A DNA stretch of 5,942 nt, taken from NCBI GenBank assembly GCA_030152425.1, contig JASLJP010000034.1, positions 1-5,942 of the forward strand. Reading direction: 5' to 3'. The notes under the pieces are model-generated. The model searched no databases and was not told the DNA's origin. It saw only the letters and a list, made by a program, of their open reading frames with translations. Positions within the stretch are counted from its first letter, which is position 1. Each line of letters begins with the position of its first letter. Source of the stretch: Aquirhabdus sp. (lineage in GTDB: Bacteria; Pseudomonadota; Gammaproteobacteria; Pseudomonadales; Moraxellaceae). The position numbers were made by a program, and so were the translations under genes. Below, one piece after another: positions 1-5,242 of this stretch.

Positions 1-641
1 CGACCCATCAAAACCTCGAAAAACTGGTCATCGACGGTAAGTTCCGTGAGGATTTGTATCATCGTCTCAACGTGATCCGCATCCATATCCCCAAACTCAG
101 CGATCGGAGCGAAGATATTCCGATGCTTGCAGAGCACTTCCTGCAACGCGCCGGTAACGAACTCTCAGTCGAGCCGAAGATTCTGCGTGCAGAAACAGCG
201 GCCTATCTGCAGCAACTGCCGTGGCCGGGTAATGTGCGCCAACTGGAAAATACCTGCCGCTGGCTGACCGTCATGGCCAGTAGCCGTGAAATCCTGTTGA
301 CCGATCTGCCACCCGAATTGCGCCTGCCATCAAATAGCCAGCAATCACAAACATCGACCAGTCGGGTCAGTGATCCTGCGATCTTGCCCGTGGCATCGAG
401 CGCACGCTGGGAAGACCTGTTGGGCGCGTGGGCCAGACAGCAACTGCAAACCGGCGAGCAACAGATCCTCAATACCGCAACGCCGATGTTTGAACGGGCG
501 ATGATCGAAGCAGCACTGGAACATAGCCATGGTAAAAAGCGTCTGGCATCTGAGCTGCTCGGTTGGGGGCGTAATACCCTGACACGTAAACTCAAAGAAC
601 TGGGCATTTCCAGCGCGGATGATGACGACGACGCCGCATAA
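1..641 (+). CDS. ntrC: Nitrogen regulation response regulator NtrC (GlnG), C-terminal part
   Basis: Partial gene; the reading frame is open from base 3, and the start lies left of the window. NtrC is the DNA-binding response regulator of the NtrB-NtrC pair. When phosphorylated it remodels sigma-54 RNA polymerase at nitrogen-starvation promoters. About 212 residues are visible. They hold the end of the AAA+ domain, with FREDLYHRLNV (visible residues 14-24) followed by the usual IPxLxxRxEDIP stretch, and WPGNVRQLEN at about 74-83. A low-complexity Ser/Gln linker comes next, then a Fis-type helix-turn-helix (about 163-201) ending in GWGRNTLTRKLKELGI, which is very close to the NtrC signature. 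The extreme C-terminus is an acidic run (ADDDDDAA). The receiver domain, Walker motifs and GAFTGA loop are outside the window. Other sigma-54 activators share the AAA+ part, but the C-terminal helix-turn-helix favours NtrC. An apparent internal start at base 54 is only a Leu codon inside the AAA+ domain. Confidence 0.93.
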   Translation, partial: THQNLEKLVIDGKFREDLYHRLNVIRIHIPKLSDRSEDIPMLAEHFLQRAGNELSVEPKILRAETAAYLQQLPWPGNVRQLENTCRWLTVMASSREILLTDLPPELRLPSNSQQSQTSTSRVSDPAILPVASSARWEDLLGAWARQQLQTGEQQILNTATPMFERAMIEAALEHSHGKKRLASELLGWGRNTLTRKLKELGISSADDDDDAA

Positions 642-651
642 AACGGACTAT

Positions 652-683
652 AAAAAAAGGTGCTCAATAGCACCTTTTTTTTT
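652..683. terminator. Bidirectional intrinsic terminator between convergent ntrC and the PF10118-like gene
   Basis: A hairpin with GC-rich arms GGTGCT (659-664) and AGCACC (669-674) and a CAAT loop is preceded by seven A (652-658) and followed by nine T (675-683). Read on plus, the T-run follows the stem 11 bases after the ntrC stop. Read on minus, the A-tract becomes the U-tract for the gene ending at 699. The symmetry therefore suits termination of both convergent genes. Confidence 0.92.
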
Positions 684-698
684 GCACGATTGCTGTGC

Positions 699-1643
699 TT
701 ACGCGGCCATTTCTGCTGCGCGCTTCGCTGCCGGTGAAATCGACAAATAAGCCAATGCCTCGGCAGTCGAGCCTTCTTTTTCGGGATTGTACCAAGGGTA
801 GAAGTACGATATTTGCTGCTTGATCAGCCATAGCGGATGGGGGAGGTGGCCAGTCTTACTTTCCTTGGCCCACTGCAGCCATACCCAGGGTTTAAATACA
901 CTGGGTTTATGCGCCGCATAGCGCGGATCTTGACGCATGAAGTCCGCCGCACCATCGACCCAAATGCCCAAAATCGCGGGCACTGCAACCAGTGATAGAT
1001 AGTAGCGCGACAGATAGTCACCGCCTAAATGCTGGTATAAATCGAATGCGACTGACCGATGTTCAACTTCTTCCGCGCCATGCCAGCGCAGCAAGTCGAG
1101 TAACACCGGATCTGCACCCACCTTATCCCATGCTTTATTTTCCAGCACATAGTTACCCAGCACGCAGGTCATATGCTCGATGGTTGCCACTAAACCTAGG
1201 CGCAGCAACAGCCAACGCTTTTCCAGCATTTTTGGCACGTTGATATTAAAAGGACTATCGGCCAAGGCTTCATCAAACAGCCAATCCATGATTTTGCTGT
1301 TGCGATCTGTATCAACGCCATGCACCTTAAGGTACTCGGCAATGGCACTGCCGTGGGCACGGGCATGCATGGCTTCCTGACGGATAAAAAACTGCACATC
1401 TTCACGTAGCTTTTCGTCGGTCACCAGCGGCAGCGCCTTGTTGTACAGACGGCAAAACCAAAACTCACCCGCAGGTAAAATGGTATTGATCTCGTTGATA
1501 AAATGGCTGGCAAAAGGCTGGCCAGGAATCCACTCGAGCGGGGTGTCAGACCAATCAAACTTCACTTTGCGCGGAATCAAATGATCCTTGGTATGCGACG
1601 CGCGCTTTGCGGTCTTGGTCTTGATGACTGATAGTACACCCAT
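699..1643 (-). CDS. Predicted metal-dependent hydrolase, PF10118/COG3687-like, with a di-iron-type residue pattern
   Basis: A 314-residue soluble-looking protein that I recognise as the family annotated 'predicted metal-dependent hydrolase' (PF10118). It is common in Pseudomonadales and actinobacteria, and no reaction is firmly established to my knowledge. Conserved acidic and His residues stand at E60 (in PAGEFWF), E90xxH93 (QEAMHARAHG), E156-H157 (TIEHMT) and E192xxH195 (GAEEVEHRS). This E / ExxH / E / ExxH order is the arrangement seen in ferritin-like di-iron carboxylate proteins, so oxygen chemistry is as plausible as hydrolysis; that is inference. The C-terminal third is Trp/Tyr-rich (WVWLQWAKE, SYFYPWYNPEKEG). 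The start is the ATG at 1643: GAGGAG (1651-1656 on plus, read in reverse) sits 7 bases upstream, and an in-frame TGA lies just before it. The gene follows the AraC regulator on the same strand after 157 bases, so it is probably that regulator's target. Length is typical and nothing looks broken. Confidence 0.85.
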   Translation of the reverse strand: MGVLSVIKTKTAKRASHTKDHLIPRKVKFDWSDTPLEWIPGQPFASHFINEINTILPAGEFWFCRLYNKALPLVTDEKLREDVQFFIRQEAMHARAHGSAIAEYLKVHGVDTDRNSKIMDWLFDEALADSPFNINVPKMLEKRWLLLRLGLVATIEHMTCVLGNYVLENKAWDKVGADPVLLDLLRWHGAEEVEHRSVAFDLYQHLGGDYLSRYYLSLVAVPAILGIWVDGAADFMRQDPRYAAHKPSVFKPWVWLQWAKESKTGHLPHPLWLIKQQISYFYPWYNPEKEGSTAEALAYLSISPAAKRAAEMAA

Positions 1644-1737
1644 GACGGTACTCCTCGTAAACGATCATTCTGTCTTACATCCCCTGTATAACGCATCGCT
1701 AAAACACGTCATCCGTGGATCAAGACATTTAACATAT

Positions 1738-1763
1738 CCCAAGCTATCTCTTTCATACTTGGG
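1738..1763. repeat. Imperfect inverted repeat between the AraC regulator and the PF10118-like gene
   Basis: The arms CCCAAG-c-TAT (1738-1747) and ATA-CTTGGG (1755-1763) pair over nine bases with one bulged C and a 7-base loop. No T-run follows on either strand, so it is not a standard terminator. Lying 38 bases after the regulator stop and about 95 bases before the enzyme start, it could be an operator for a dimeric regulator or an RNA hairpin in the intergenic transcript. Function is not shown by the sequence. Confidence 0.4.
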
Positions 1764-1800
1764 GGCATCCACCACAAAAAACCAATGCGAACTTGTCGGC

Positions 1801-2862
1801 TCAGTATATGCCGACCGCATGCTTGCGCAGCTCGCTCGGCGCACAGCCTTTGACGCGTTTAAACGCACGTGAAAATGCCGTGCTATCACTAAAGCCGAGC
1901 TGCACGGCCATCTTGGCCAGTGGCATGGCACTACTGATCAACAGAAGCTCCGCACGCTCAATGCGCACCTCTTCGGCAATCGCGAGAAATGACGTATCTT
2001 CTTCACTTAAACGACGGCTTAACGTACGCACCGACATCGCCAGCTCACTGGCGACTTCTACCGCACTGGGCATACTGCCACGGGTCAGGGCTTGTTTGAG
2101 CATCCGCTGCACCCTGCGGCTCATCATCGCATGCTGGGGCAAGGCCTGCAGTTGGCGATCCAGCATGGCTTCCAGCGTCATACGCGTCACCCGGTTACTG
2201 GTCAACAACGGCTGATTCATCACACTGCGTGACACGACAAAAAAGTCCTCGCCGCGATTAAAGCGTACCGGTGCGCCAAAGTGGGCATCGAAGGCATCCG
2301 CATTTTCGGTACACGGATGGGTAAAGTGGACACGCATGTTGAAACGGATTGCTTGCTCAATCCCAAGCTTCGTCCCACTAGCAAAATGCGCCATTTGACC
2401 AATACTGCCAACGATCAGTTCTGTCAGCCACTCGTTGGCCGGCGAACCAAAATCATATAAACGTTTGATATAGACATGCGCTTCATTGCCCACCATGACG
2501 CGGCACAGCTCAAAGGAAGGCAGCAACAGGGGCAAATAGTGCAGTGCGCTATCCAGAGCCTCACCTAAGGTATCCGCCGTCATCGCGACCATTCCCACCA
2601 ACCCATGCGCCGTCATCGGCAGATGATGCAGGGCCTGGATAAAACGCGGCTCGCGACCCACAGGGAGATTATCCAAGGCCAGATAGACCAGCGTCTTGAA
2701 CTGCTCAACGGTCAGATGACTGTCGGGCTGCCGCAGCTCTTCGCTGGACCGATTGATGGCGCGATAGATCTGGCCGATATCACCTTGTCTAGCACGGATG
2801 ATGTGCTCCACCATCTCGACATATTGGACTGGAAACAATAAACGATCTGCATCTACACGCAA
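1801..2862 (-). CDS. AraC-family transcriptional regulator with OruR/ArgR-like N-terminal effector domain
   Basis: With the start chosen here the protein is 353 residues. The N-terminal two thirds match the arabinose-binding-like domain of OruR-type AraC regulators (PF12625-like). This domain begins at the FPVQYVEMVEHI stretch and ends near HFGAPVRFNRGEDFFVVSR, the conserved region before the linker. The C-terminal domain (about residues 255-345) carries two helix-turn-helix units: VEVASELAMSVRTLSRRL, and AKMAVQLGFSDSTAFSRAFK followed by GCAPSELR, the AraC/XylS signature. It is a cytoplasmic DNA-binding protein with no membrane segment. The start is uncertain. A GTG at 2886 gives eight more residues but has no Shine-Dalgarno, whereas the TTG at 2862 has GGAG 8 bases upstream, so I chose TTG. 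The gene stands directly upstream of the PF10118-like gene on the same strand, suggesting local control of it. The effector is unknown; related regulators often respond to small hydrophobic or amino-acid-derived molecules. Confidence 0.9.
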   Translation of the reverse strand: MRVDADRLLFPVQYVEMVEHIIRARQGDIGQIYRAINRSSEELRQPDSHLTVEQFKTLVYLALDNLPVGREPRFIQALHHLPMTAHGLVGMVAMTADTLGEALDSALHYLPLLLPSFELCRVMVGNEAHVYIKRLYDFGSPANEWLTELIVGSIGQMAHFASGTKLGIEQAIRFNMRVHFTHPCTENADAFDAHFGAPVRFNRGEDFFVVSRSVMNQPLLTSNRVTRMTLEAMLDRQLQALPQHAMMSRRVQRMLKQALTRGSMPSAVEVASELAMSVRTLSRRLSEEDTSFLAIAEEVRIERAELLLISSAMPLAKMAVQLGFSDSTAFSRAFKRVKGCAPSELRKHAVGIY

Positions 2863-2870
2863 TGATATAA

Positions 2871-2874
2871 CTCC
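2871..2874 (-). promoter_or_regulatory. Ribosome binding site supporting the TTG start of the AraC regulator
   Basis: On the minus strand GGAG lies 8 bases before TTG (2860-2862). The alternative upstream GTG (2884-2886) is preceded by a pyrimidine-rich stretch with no purine-rich element. The next in-frame ATG is already inside the conserved N-terminal domain, so it is too late to be the start. Confidence 0.5.
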
Positions 2875-2962
2875 ACACGAGTACACGATCAGGTCTGGAA
2901 GAAACGCCGATCCAAACCTGCGAGACTCAATTTAGCGTACCCAAAAGATATGAAAGTGAATG

Positions 2963-2981
2963 ATCTGCTAGGCTTGCAGAT
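2963..2981. repeat. Perfect 6-bp inverted repeat upstream of the AraC regulator
   Basis: The arms ATCTGC (2963-2968) and GCAGAT (2976-2981) flank the 7-base spacer TAGGCTT. It lies about 100 bases upstream of the regulator's start and no T-run follows on either strand. An operator or a short RNA hairpin is possible. Neither is proven. Confidence 0.4.
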
Positions 2982-3155
2982 TAGTTCATTAAAAAGCATT
3001 TAGCCTGTCTTTGGACGCCAATAGTTATCTTTTGCAGACAGAGTTAATGAGGACTAAATGCAAAAGCACATGAGGGGCTACTCTGTTGAGGCGAATAAAC
3101 GATTCTAGGGCCACGCCTTGAGATGCTCGGGTTTAAGTCCGAACATTGCTTGTCA

Positions 3156-3803
3156 TCACACCGGCACTACCTCACTCTTACCTTCTATGCGCCGCTCCTG
3201 TTCAACGCGCATATTGGCATCCAGCCGAGCAAAAGCGCGTGGTGCATGACGGCGCGCCAACTGATTCAGGCGATTTTCAGCAAACTTCGGTAGACGGATT
3301 CCCAGCCGATTTGACTCCTGTAAATCAGCAGAGGAAATCACCCGTGTGCCCATCAGATAATCAAACCATGGCTTGGTCACACACCAGTTGGCATCCTGAT
3401 TGGTATTCATGTGATGGTCATAATGCCAAGGAATATTTTTCTTGCCCCAATCAGGGTCTAGGTGCGATTTGCGATGTGTATGATAGTAATTCCAGCCACA
3501 ATAGTACGAGGTCAGGGTAAAGAATGGGGCAACCGGAAAGACCAGCGTGGTTAATCCAGCCAACATCGCCACCCTTTTGATCTCATTACGACCTGATGCA
3601 CTCCTCAGCGGGTATCTATAAAGCTCATCATCACGATATTGATGCAGACGTACATGGCGATGATGTGTCCAGTGGTACTTGGTGTCGATTGCAGACAGCG
3701 ATTTACGACCACCCCCTGCCTGCTTTACACCGTGTAATGCGTGCTTATGGAGGTACCATTCAACGCCATTGGCAAAAAATAATGCGACCTGAATACCCAG
3801 CAT
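3156..3803 (-). CDS. Fatty acid hydroxylase / sterol desaturase family protein (PF04116-like)
   Basis: A 215-residue probable membrane di-iron enzyme of the fatty acid hydroxylase superfamily, which inserts oxygen into lipid-like substrates at the membrane. All histidine boxes are present: EWYLHKHALH (H19, H21, H24), HWTHHRH (H44, H47, H48, H50) plus H54, YHTHRKSH (H108, H110, H114) and WHYDHH (H127, H130, H131). The closing NWCVTKPWFDYLMGTR is the usual family ending. Hydrophobic stretches before the first box (residues 2-15) and at about 78-102 fit membrane insertion. The EW-LHK--LH first box and spacing resemble the Scs7/FA2H type more than CrtZ, but the substrate cannot be named. The N-terminus is short, yet an in-frame TGA two codons upstream and AAGGAAA (3811-3817 read in reverse) about 8 bases before the ATG support this start. 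The C-terminal tail is Arg/Glu-rich. The gene is divergent from the second AraC regulator, its likely controller. Confidence 0.87.
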   Translation of the reverse strand: MLGIQVALFFANGVEWYLHKHALHGVKQAGGGRKSLSAIDTKYHWTHHRHVRLHQYRDDELYRYPLRSASGRNEIKRVAMLAGLTTLVFPVAPFFTLTSYYCGWNYYHTHRKSHLDPDWGKKNIPWHYDHHMNTNQDANWCVTKPWFDYLMGTRVISSADLQESNRLGIRLPKFAENRLNQLARRHAPRAFARLDANMRVEQERRIEGKSEVVPV

Positions 3804-3828
3804 GTCTCACTTTCCTTTATAGGCTACT

Positions 3829-3840
3829 GATATGAATATC
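3829..3840. repeat. Palindrome in the leader/promoter region of the fatty acid hydroxylase gene
   Basis: GATAT-GA-ATATC is a perfect 5-bp inverted repeat 25 bases upstream of the hydroxylase ATG. On the minus strand it contains GATATT, which could be a poor -10 with TTGGAT (3857-3862) as -35 at a 16-base spacing. If so, the palindrome would sit on the promoter as a possible operator. The promoter match is weak and the AT-rich palindrome could be chance. Confidence 0.3.
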
Positions 3841-3886
3841 GTGGCAGAACCTACTCATCCAAACTTTACTGGGCATAACCATTTTT

Positions 3887-3915
3887 TTGACACTTCACGC
3901 CAAATTATCTATGCT
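3887..3915 (+). promoter_or_regulatory. Sigma-70 promoter for the divergent AraC regulator
   Basis: The -35 TTGACA (3887-3892) is a perfect consensus, separated by an optimal 17 bases from the -10 TATGCT (3910-3915), which keeps the key T, A and final T. The predicted start of transcription near 3922 leaves a leader of about 35 bases before the ATG at 3957. A run of seven T lies at 3882-3888, overlapping the first two bases of the -35. Confidence 0.75.
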
Positions 3916-3956
3916 GCCTCAGCTCAGCGCATAGTGCGACGACACAGGACTGCAGG

Positions 3957-4934
3957 ATGACCGTGATGTATGTGCATAGTGGCGTCATCGGCATGTTGGT
4001 CGAATTTCTCCATGCCGAACAGCTCAATGCCCCATTGTTTCAACTCAAACTTCAGGAATACCAGCAGCAAGAGTACATTGTCTATGACGTATGGCTAAAT
4101 CTGCTGGATGAGTTAGCCAGATTGTGCCCGCGTCCTGCGCTGGGGTTATACATCGGCCAGCAAGCGAAGATCGCACATGCAGGAATACTGGCGTATTTGA
4201 GTTCAACCAGTGGCAGTATCGGAGAGATTGTTGCTCAGTTCGAGCGTTTTGCACGCCTGATTTATGATGTGAGTGCAGCATCTATAGAAATAGACGCACA
4301 TACGGTACGTATCAGTTGGGGAAGCGAGCGCGTAACCCCAGGCCAACTTGCCGATGAAACGTCGATATCGGCTTTTCTGACCATCATGCGAGGCATTGCC
4401 GGGCAAGACATTTATCCCAGCAAAGTCAACTTTATCAATCCACCACCCGCAGATACCCAGCAGTATGCGCAGTTTTTTCAATGCCCGGTGACTTTTGGCG
4501 GCATTCGCACGATTGTAGAGTTTCCAACAACATACCTTAACATTCCCCTGCAAAAACAGGACTCCCAGCTATTTGGCCTACTGGAAGCCCATGCCGAGCT
4601 ATTACTGAGTGCCTTACCTACGGATCAGTTTGAAAGTAGTTTAAGAGCGCTCGTCACGCAGACCGTGCTTGAGCAAAGAACACCGACGCTAGCATTCATT
4701 GCTCAGCAGATGCACATATCAACCCGCACCTTACAGCGGCGGCTGCATCAGCATGGCATCAAGCTACAAGAATTTATCGCCAGTGTGAAGCTGGCGTTAT
4801 TCCAGCAATATCGAAAGGATCAAGCGTTATCTTTAAGTGATATCGCTTTACTGCTGGGCTATACGGAGCAAAGTGCATTGACACGGGCGGTCAAACGCTG
4901 GACGGGTGAGCTACCAAAGAATTTAAAGCAGTAG
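3957..4934 (+). CDS. AraC-family transcriptional regulator (OruR-like N-terminal domain), divergent from the fatty acid hydroxylase
   Basis: A 325-residue cytoplasmic regulator. Residues about 10-200 form the arabinose-binding-like effector domain (PF12625-like), including ALGLYIGQQAKIAHAGILAY (about 61-80) and the FFQCPVTFGGIRTIVEF stretch before the linker. The C-terminal AraC DNA-binding domain has two helix-turn-helix units, TLAFIAQQMHISTRTLQRRL (244-263) and SDIALLLGYTEQSALTRAVK (294-313), followed by RWTGELPKNLK. The start is the ATG at 3957 with AGGA (3946-3949) 7 bases upstream; an ATG three codons later is a possible alternative. It has its own strong promoter and shares a 153-base intergenic region with the fatty acid hydroxylase gene, the classic arrangement of a regulator and its target. 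The protein is only moderately similar by eye to the other AraC regulator in the window, so a recent duplication is unlikely. The effector is unknown. Confidence 0.9.
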   Translation: MTVMYVHSGVIGMLVEFLHAEQLNAPLFQLKLQEYQQQEYIVYDVWLNLLDELARLCPRPALGLYIGQQAKIAHAGILAYLSSTSGSIGEIVAQFERFARLIYDVSAASIEIDAHTVRISWGSERVTPGQLADETSISAFLTIMRGIAGQDIYPSKVNFINPPPADTQQYAQFFQCPVTFGGIRTIVEFPTTYLNIPLQKQDSQLFGLLEAHAELLLSALPTDQFESSLRALVTQTVLEQRTPTLAFIAQQMHISTRTLQRRLHQHGIKLQEFIASVKLALFQQYRKDQALSLSDIALLLGYTEQSALTRAVKRWTGELPKNLKQ

Positions 4935-4977
4935 ATGAGACAAAGCAGCGTGTCTACGGGAAGGGGATTGAACAGAA

Positions 4978-4998
4978 CCCAGGATCATGCATCCGGGG
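4978..4998. repeat. Inverted repeat between the second AraC gene and the tRNA
   Basis: The arms CCC-a-GGAT (4978-4985) and ATCC-g-GGG (4991-4998) pair over seven bases with one A/G mismatch and a CATGC loop. It lies in the convergent space between the AraC stop (4934) and the tRNA 3' end (5034), where transcript ends are expected. No U-tract follows on either strand, so it is at best a weak or non-canonical terminator. Confidence 0.35.
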
Positions 4999-5033
4999 GC
5001 TCTCGCAAAATCGACAGCAGTCTTTGAAAAATA

Positions 5034-5110
5034 TGGTGGGCCTGCACAGACTTGAACTGTGGACCAAAGGATTATGAGTCCTCTGCTCTAACCAACTGAG
5101 CTACAGGCCC
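5034..5110 (-). tRNA. tRNA with CAT anticodon, most likely tRNA-Ile2 (lysidine-modified), CCA encoded
   Basis: Read on the minus strand this is a complete 77-base cloverleaf. The acceptor GGGCCTG pairs with CAGGCCC, followed by A73 and encoded CCA (5034-5036). The D-arm is GCTC/GAGC with a 9-base loop. The anticodon stem GAGGA/TCCTT encloses the loop CTCATAA, giving anticodon CAT. The variable region is TGGTC, and the T-arm CACAG/CTGTG has the loop TTCAAGT. A CAT anticodon fits elongator Met, initiator Met or Ile2. G1-C72 pairing excludes a bacterial initiator. The C4-G69 and C5-G68 pairs, the TTCAAGT T-loop and a variable region like that of E. coli Ile2 point to Ile2, whose C34 is converted to lysidine by TilS to read AUA. 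Automatic annotation would often label it tRNA-Met. Confidence 0.95.
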
Positions 5111-5129
5111 ATATGTGAACGACGGAGCG

Positions 5130-5158
5130 TGTATGGCAATCTGCCATGTTCCTGCTAA
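5130..5158 (-). promoter_or_regulatory. Possible promoter of the CAT-anticodon tRNA
   Basis: On the minus strand TTAGCA (plus 5153-5158) and CATACA (plus 5130-5135) stand 17 bases apart, followed by a GC-rich stretch CGCTCCG like the discriminators of stringently controlled stable-RNA promoters. Each hexamer matches its consensus at only three or four positions, so this is a suggestion. A perfect 6-bp inverted repeat (ATGGCA/TGCCAT, 5133-5147) overlaps the -10 and spacer. Confidence 0.28.
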
Positions 5159-5178
5159 ATCGTTGCGAAGTCTACACG

Positions 5179-5220
5179 AAGTAGGCTAAAAGAACAAAGT
5201 AGGCTGTCCTCTTTTTAGCC
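5179..5220. repeat. Long inverted repeat with embedded direct repeats between the FimX-like gene and the tRNA
   Basis: GGCTAAAA (5184-5191) and TTTTAGCC (5213-5220) are perfect 8-bp inverted arms. Inside them GAACA (5192-5196) can pair with TGTCC (5205-5209 region) through one G-U, leaving a small bulge, so the whole can fold into a long hairpin. The 9-base word AAGTAGGCT also occurs twice in direct order (5179-5187 and 5197-5205). It lies 23 bases past the FimX-like stop on the minus strand, where a terminator is expected, but no U-tract follows the stem. A Rho-independent-like 3' end or a processing site is possible. Confidence 0.45.
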
Positions 5221-5242
5221 AGTCACGCACACACACAACGCC

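Larger units (their letters stand above)
2863..3155. other. Intergenic region without a convincing gene
   Basis: About 290 bases separate the fatty-acid hydroxylase stop from the AraC regulator start. No ORF here has protein-like composition or length. The stretch holds a perfect 6-bp inverted repeat (2963-2981), a repeated TTGCAGA (2974-2980 and 3032-3038), a weak inverted pair AGGCG/CGCCT (3089-3093 and 3114-3118), and a 16-codon ORF with a Shine-Dalgarno (3058-3108, plus). No terminator with a U-tract is seen for the hydroxylase gene. No good -35/-10 pair for the AraC gene was found either, so its promoter is probably activator-dependent or weak. Confidence 0.6.

Noticed and set aside
203..673. 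A 156-residue ORF on the minus strand opposite ntrC
   Set aside because: It is antisense to a recognisable NtrC domain, its composition (many Ser, Cys, Arg) is typical of a shadow frame, and it would run through the terminator hairpin.
1793..2215. A 140-residue plus-strand ORF opposite the first AraC gene
   Set aside because: It is a shadow of the AraC DNA-binding domain with Ser/Arg-rich non-family sequence.
3129..3142. Stretch resembling a tRNA T-arm (TCGG...CCGA) considered as a tRNA remnant or attachment site
   Set aside because: The loop is eight bases and lacks the TTCRANT pattern; no other tRNA arm is nearby and no integrase is present.
3146..3520. A 124-residue ORF on the plus strand opposite the fatty acid hydroxylase gene
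   Set aside because: The opposite frame carries all histidine boxes of the hydroxylase family; this frame has no recognisable domain or ribosome binding site.
4203..4553. A 116-residue minus-strand ORF inside the second AraC gene
   Set aside because: It is antisense to a well-supported effector domain and shows no domain signature.
699..4934. A mobile or defence island around the two AraC genes
   Set aside because: No transposase, integrase, nuclease, toxin or terminal repeats are seen; the genes look like ordinary metabolic and regulatory genes.
4938..4955. Hairpin AGACA/TGTCT right after the second AraC stop, considered as its terminator
   Set aside because: It has only five pairs with an eight-base loop, and a G-rich stretch rather than a T-run follows.
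5034..5110. tRNA 3' end as a mobile-element attachment site
   Set aside because: No integrase gene and no second copy of the tRNA 3' end is visible in the window.
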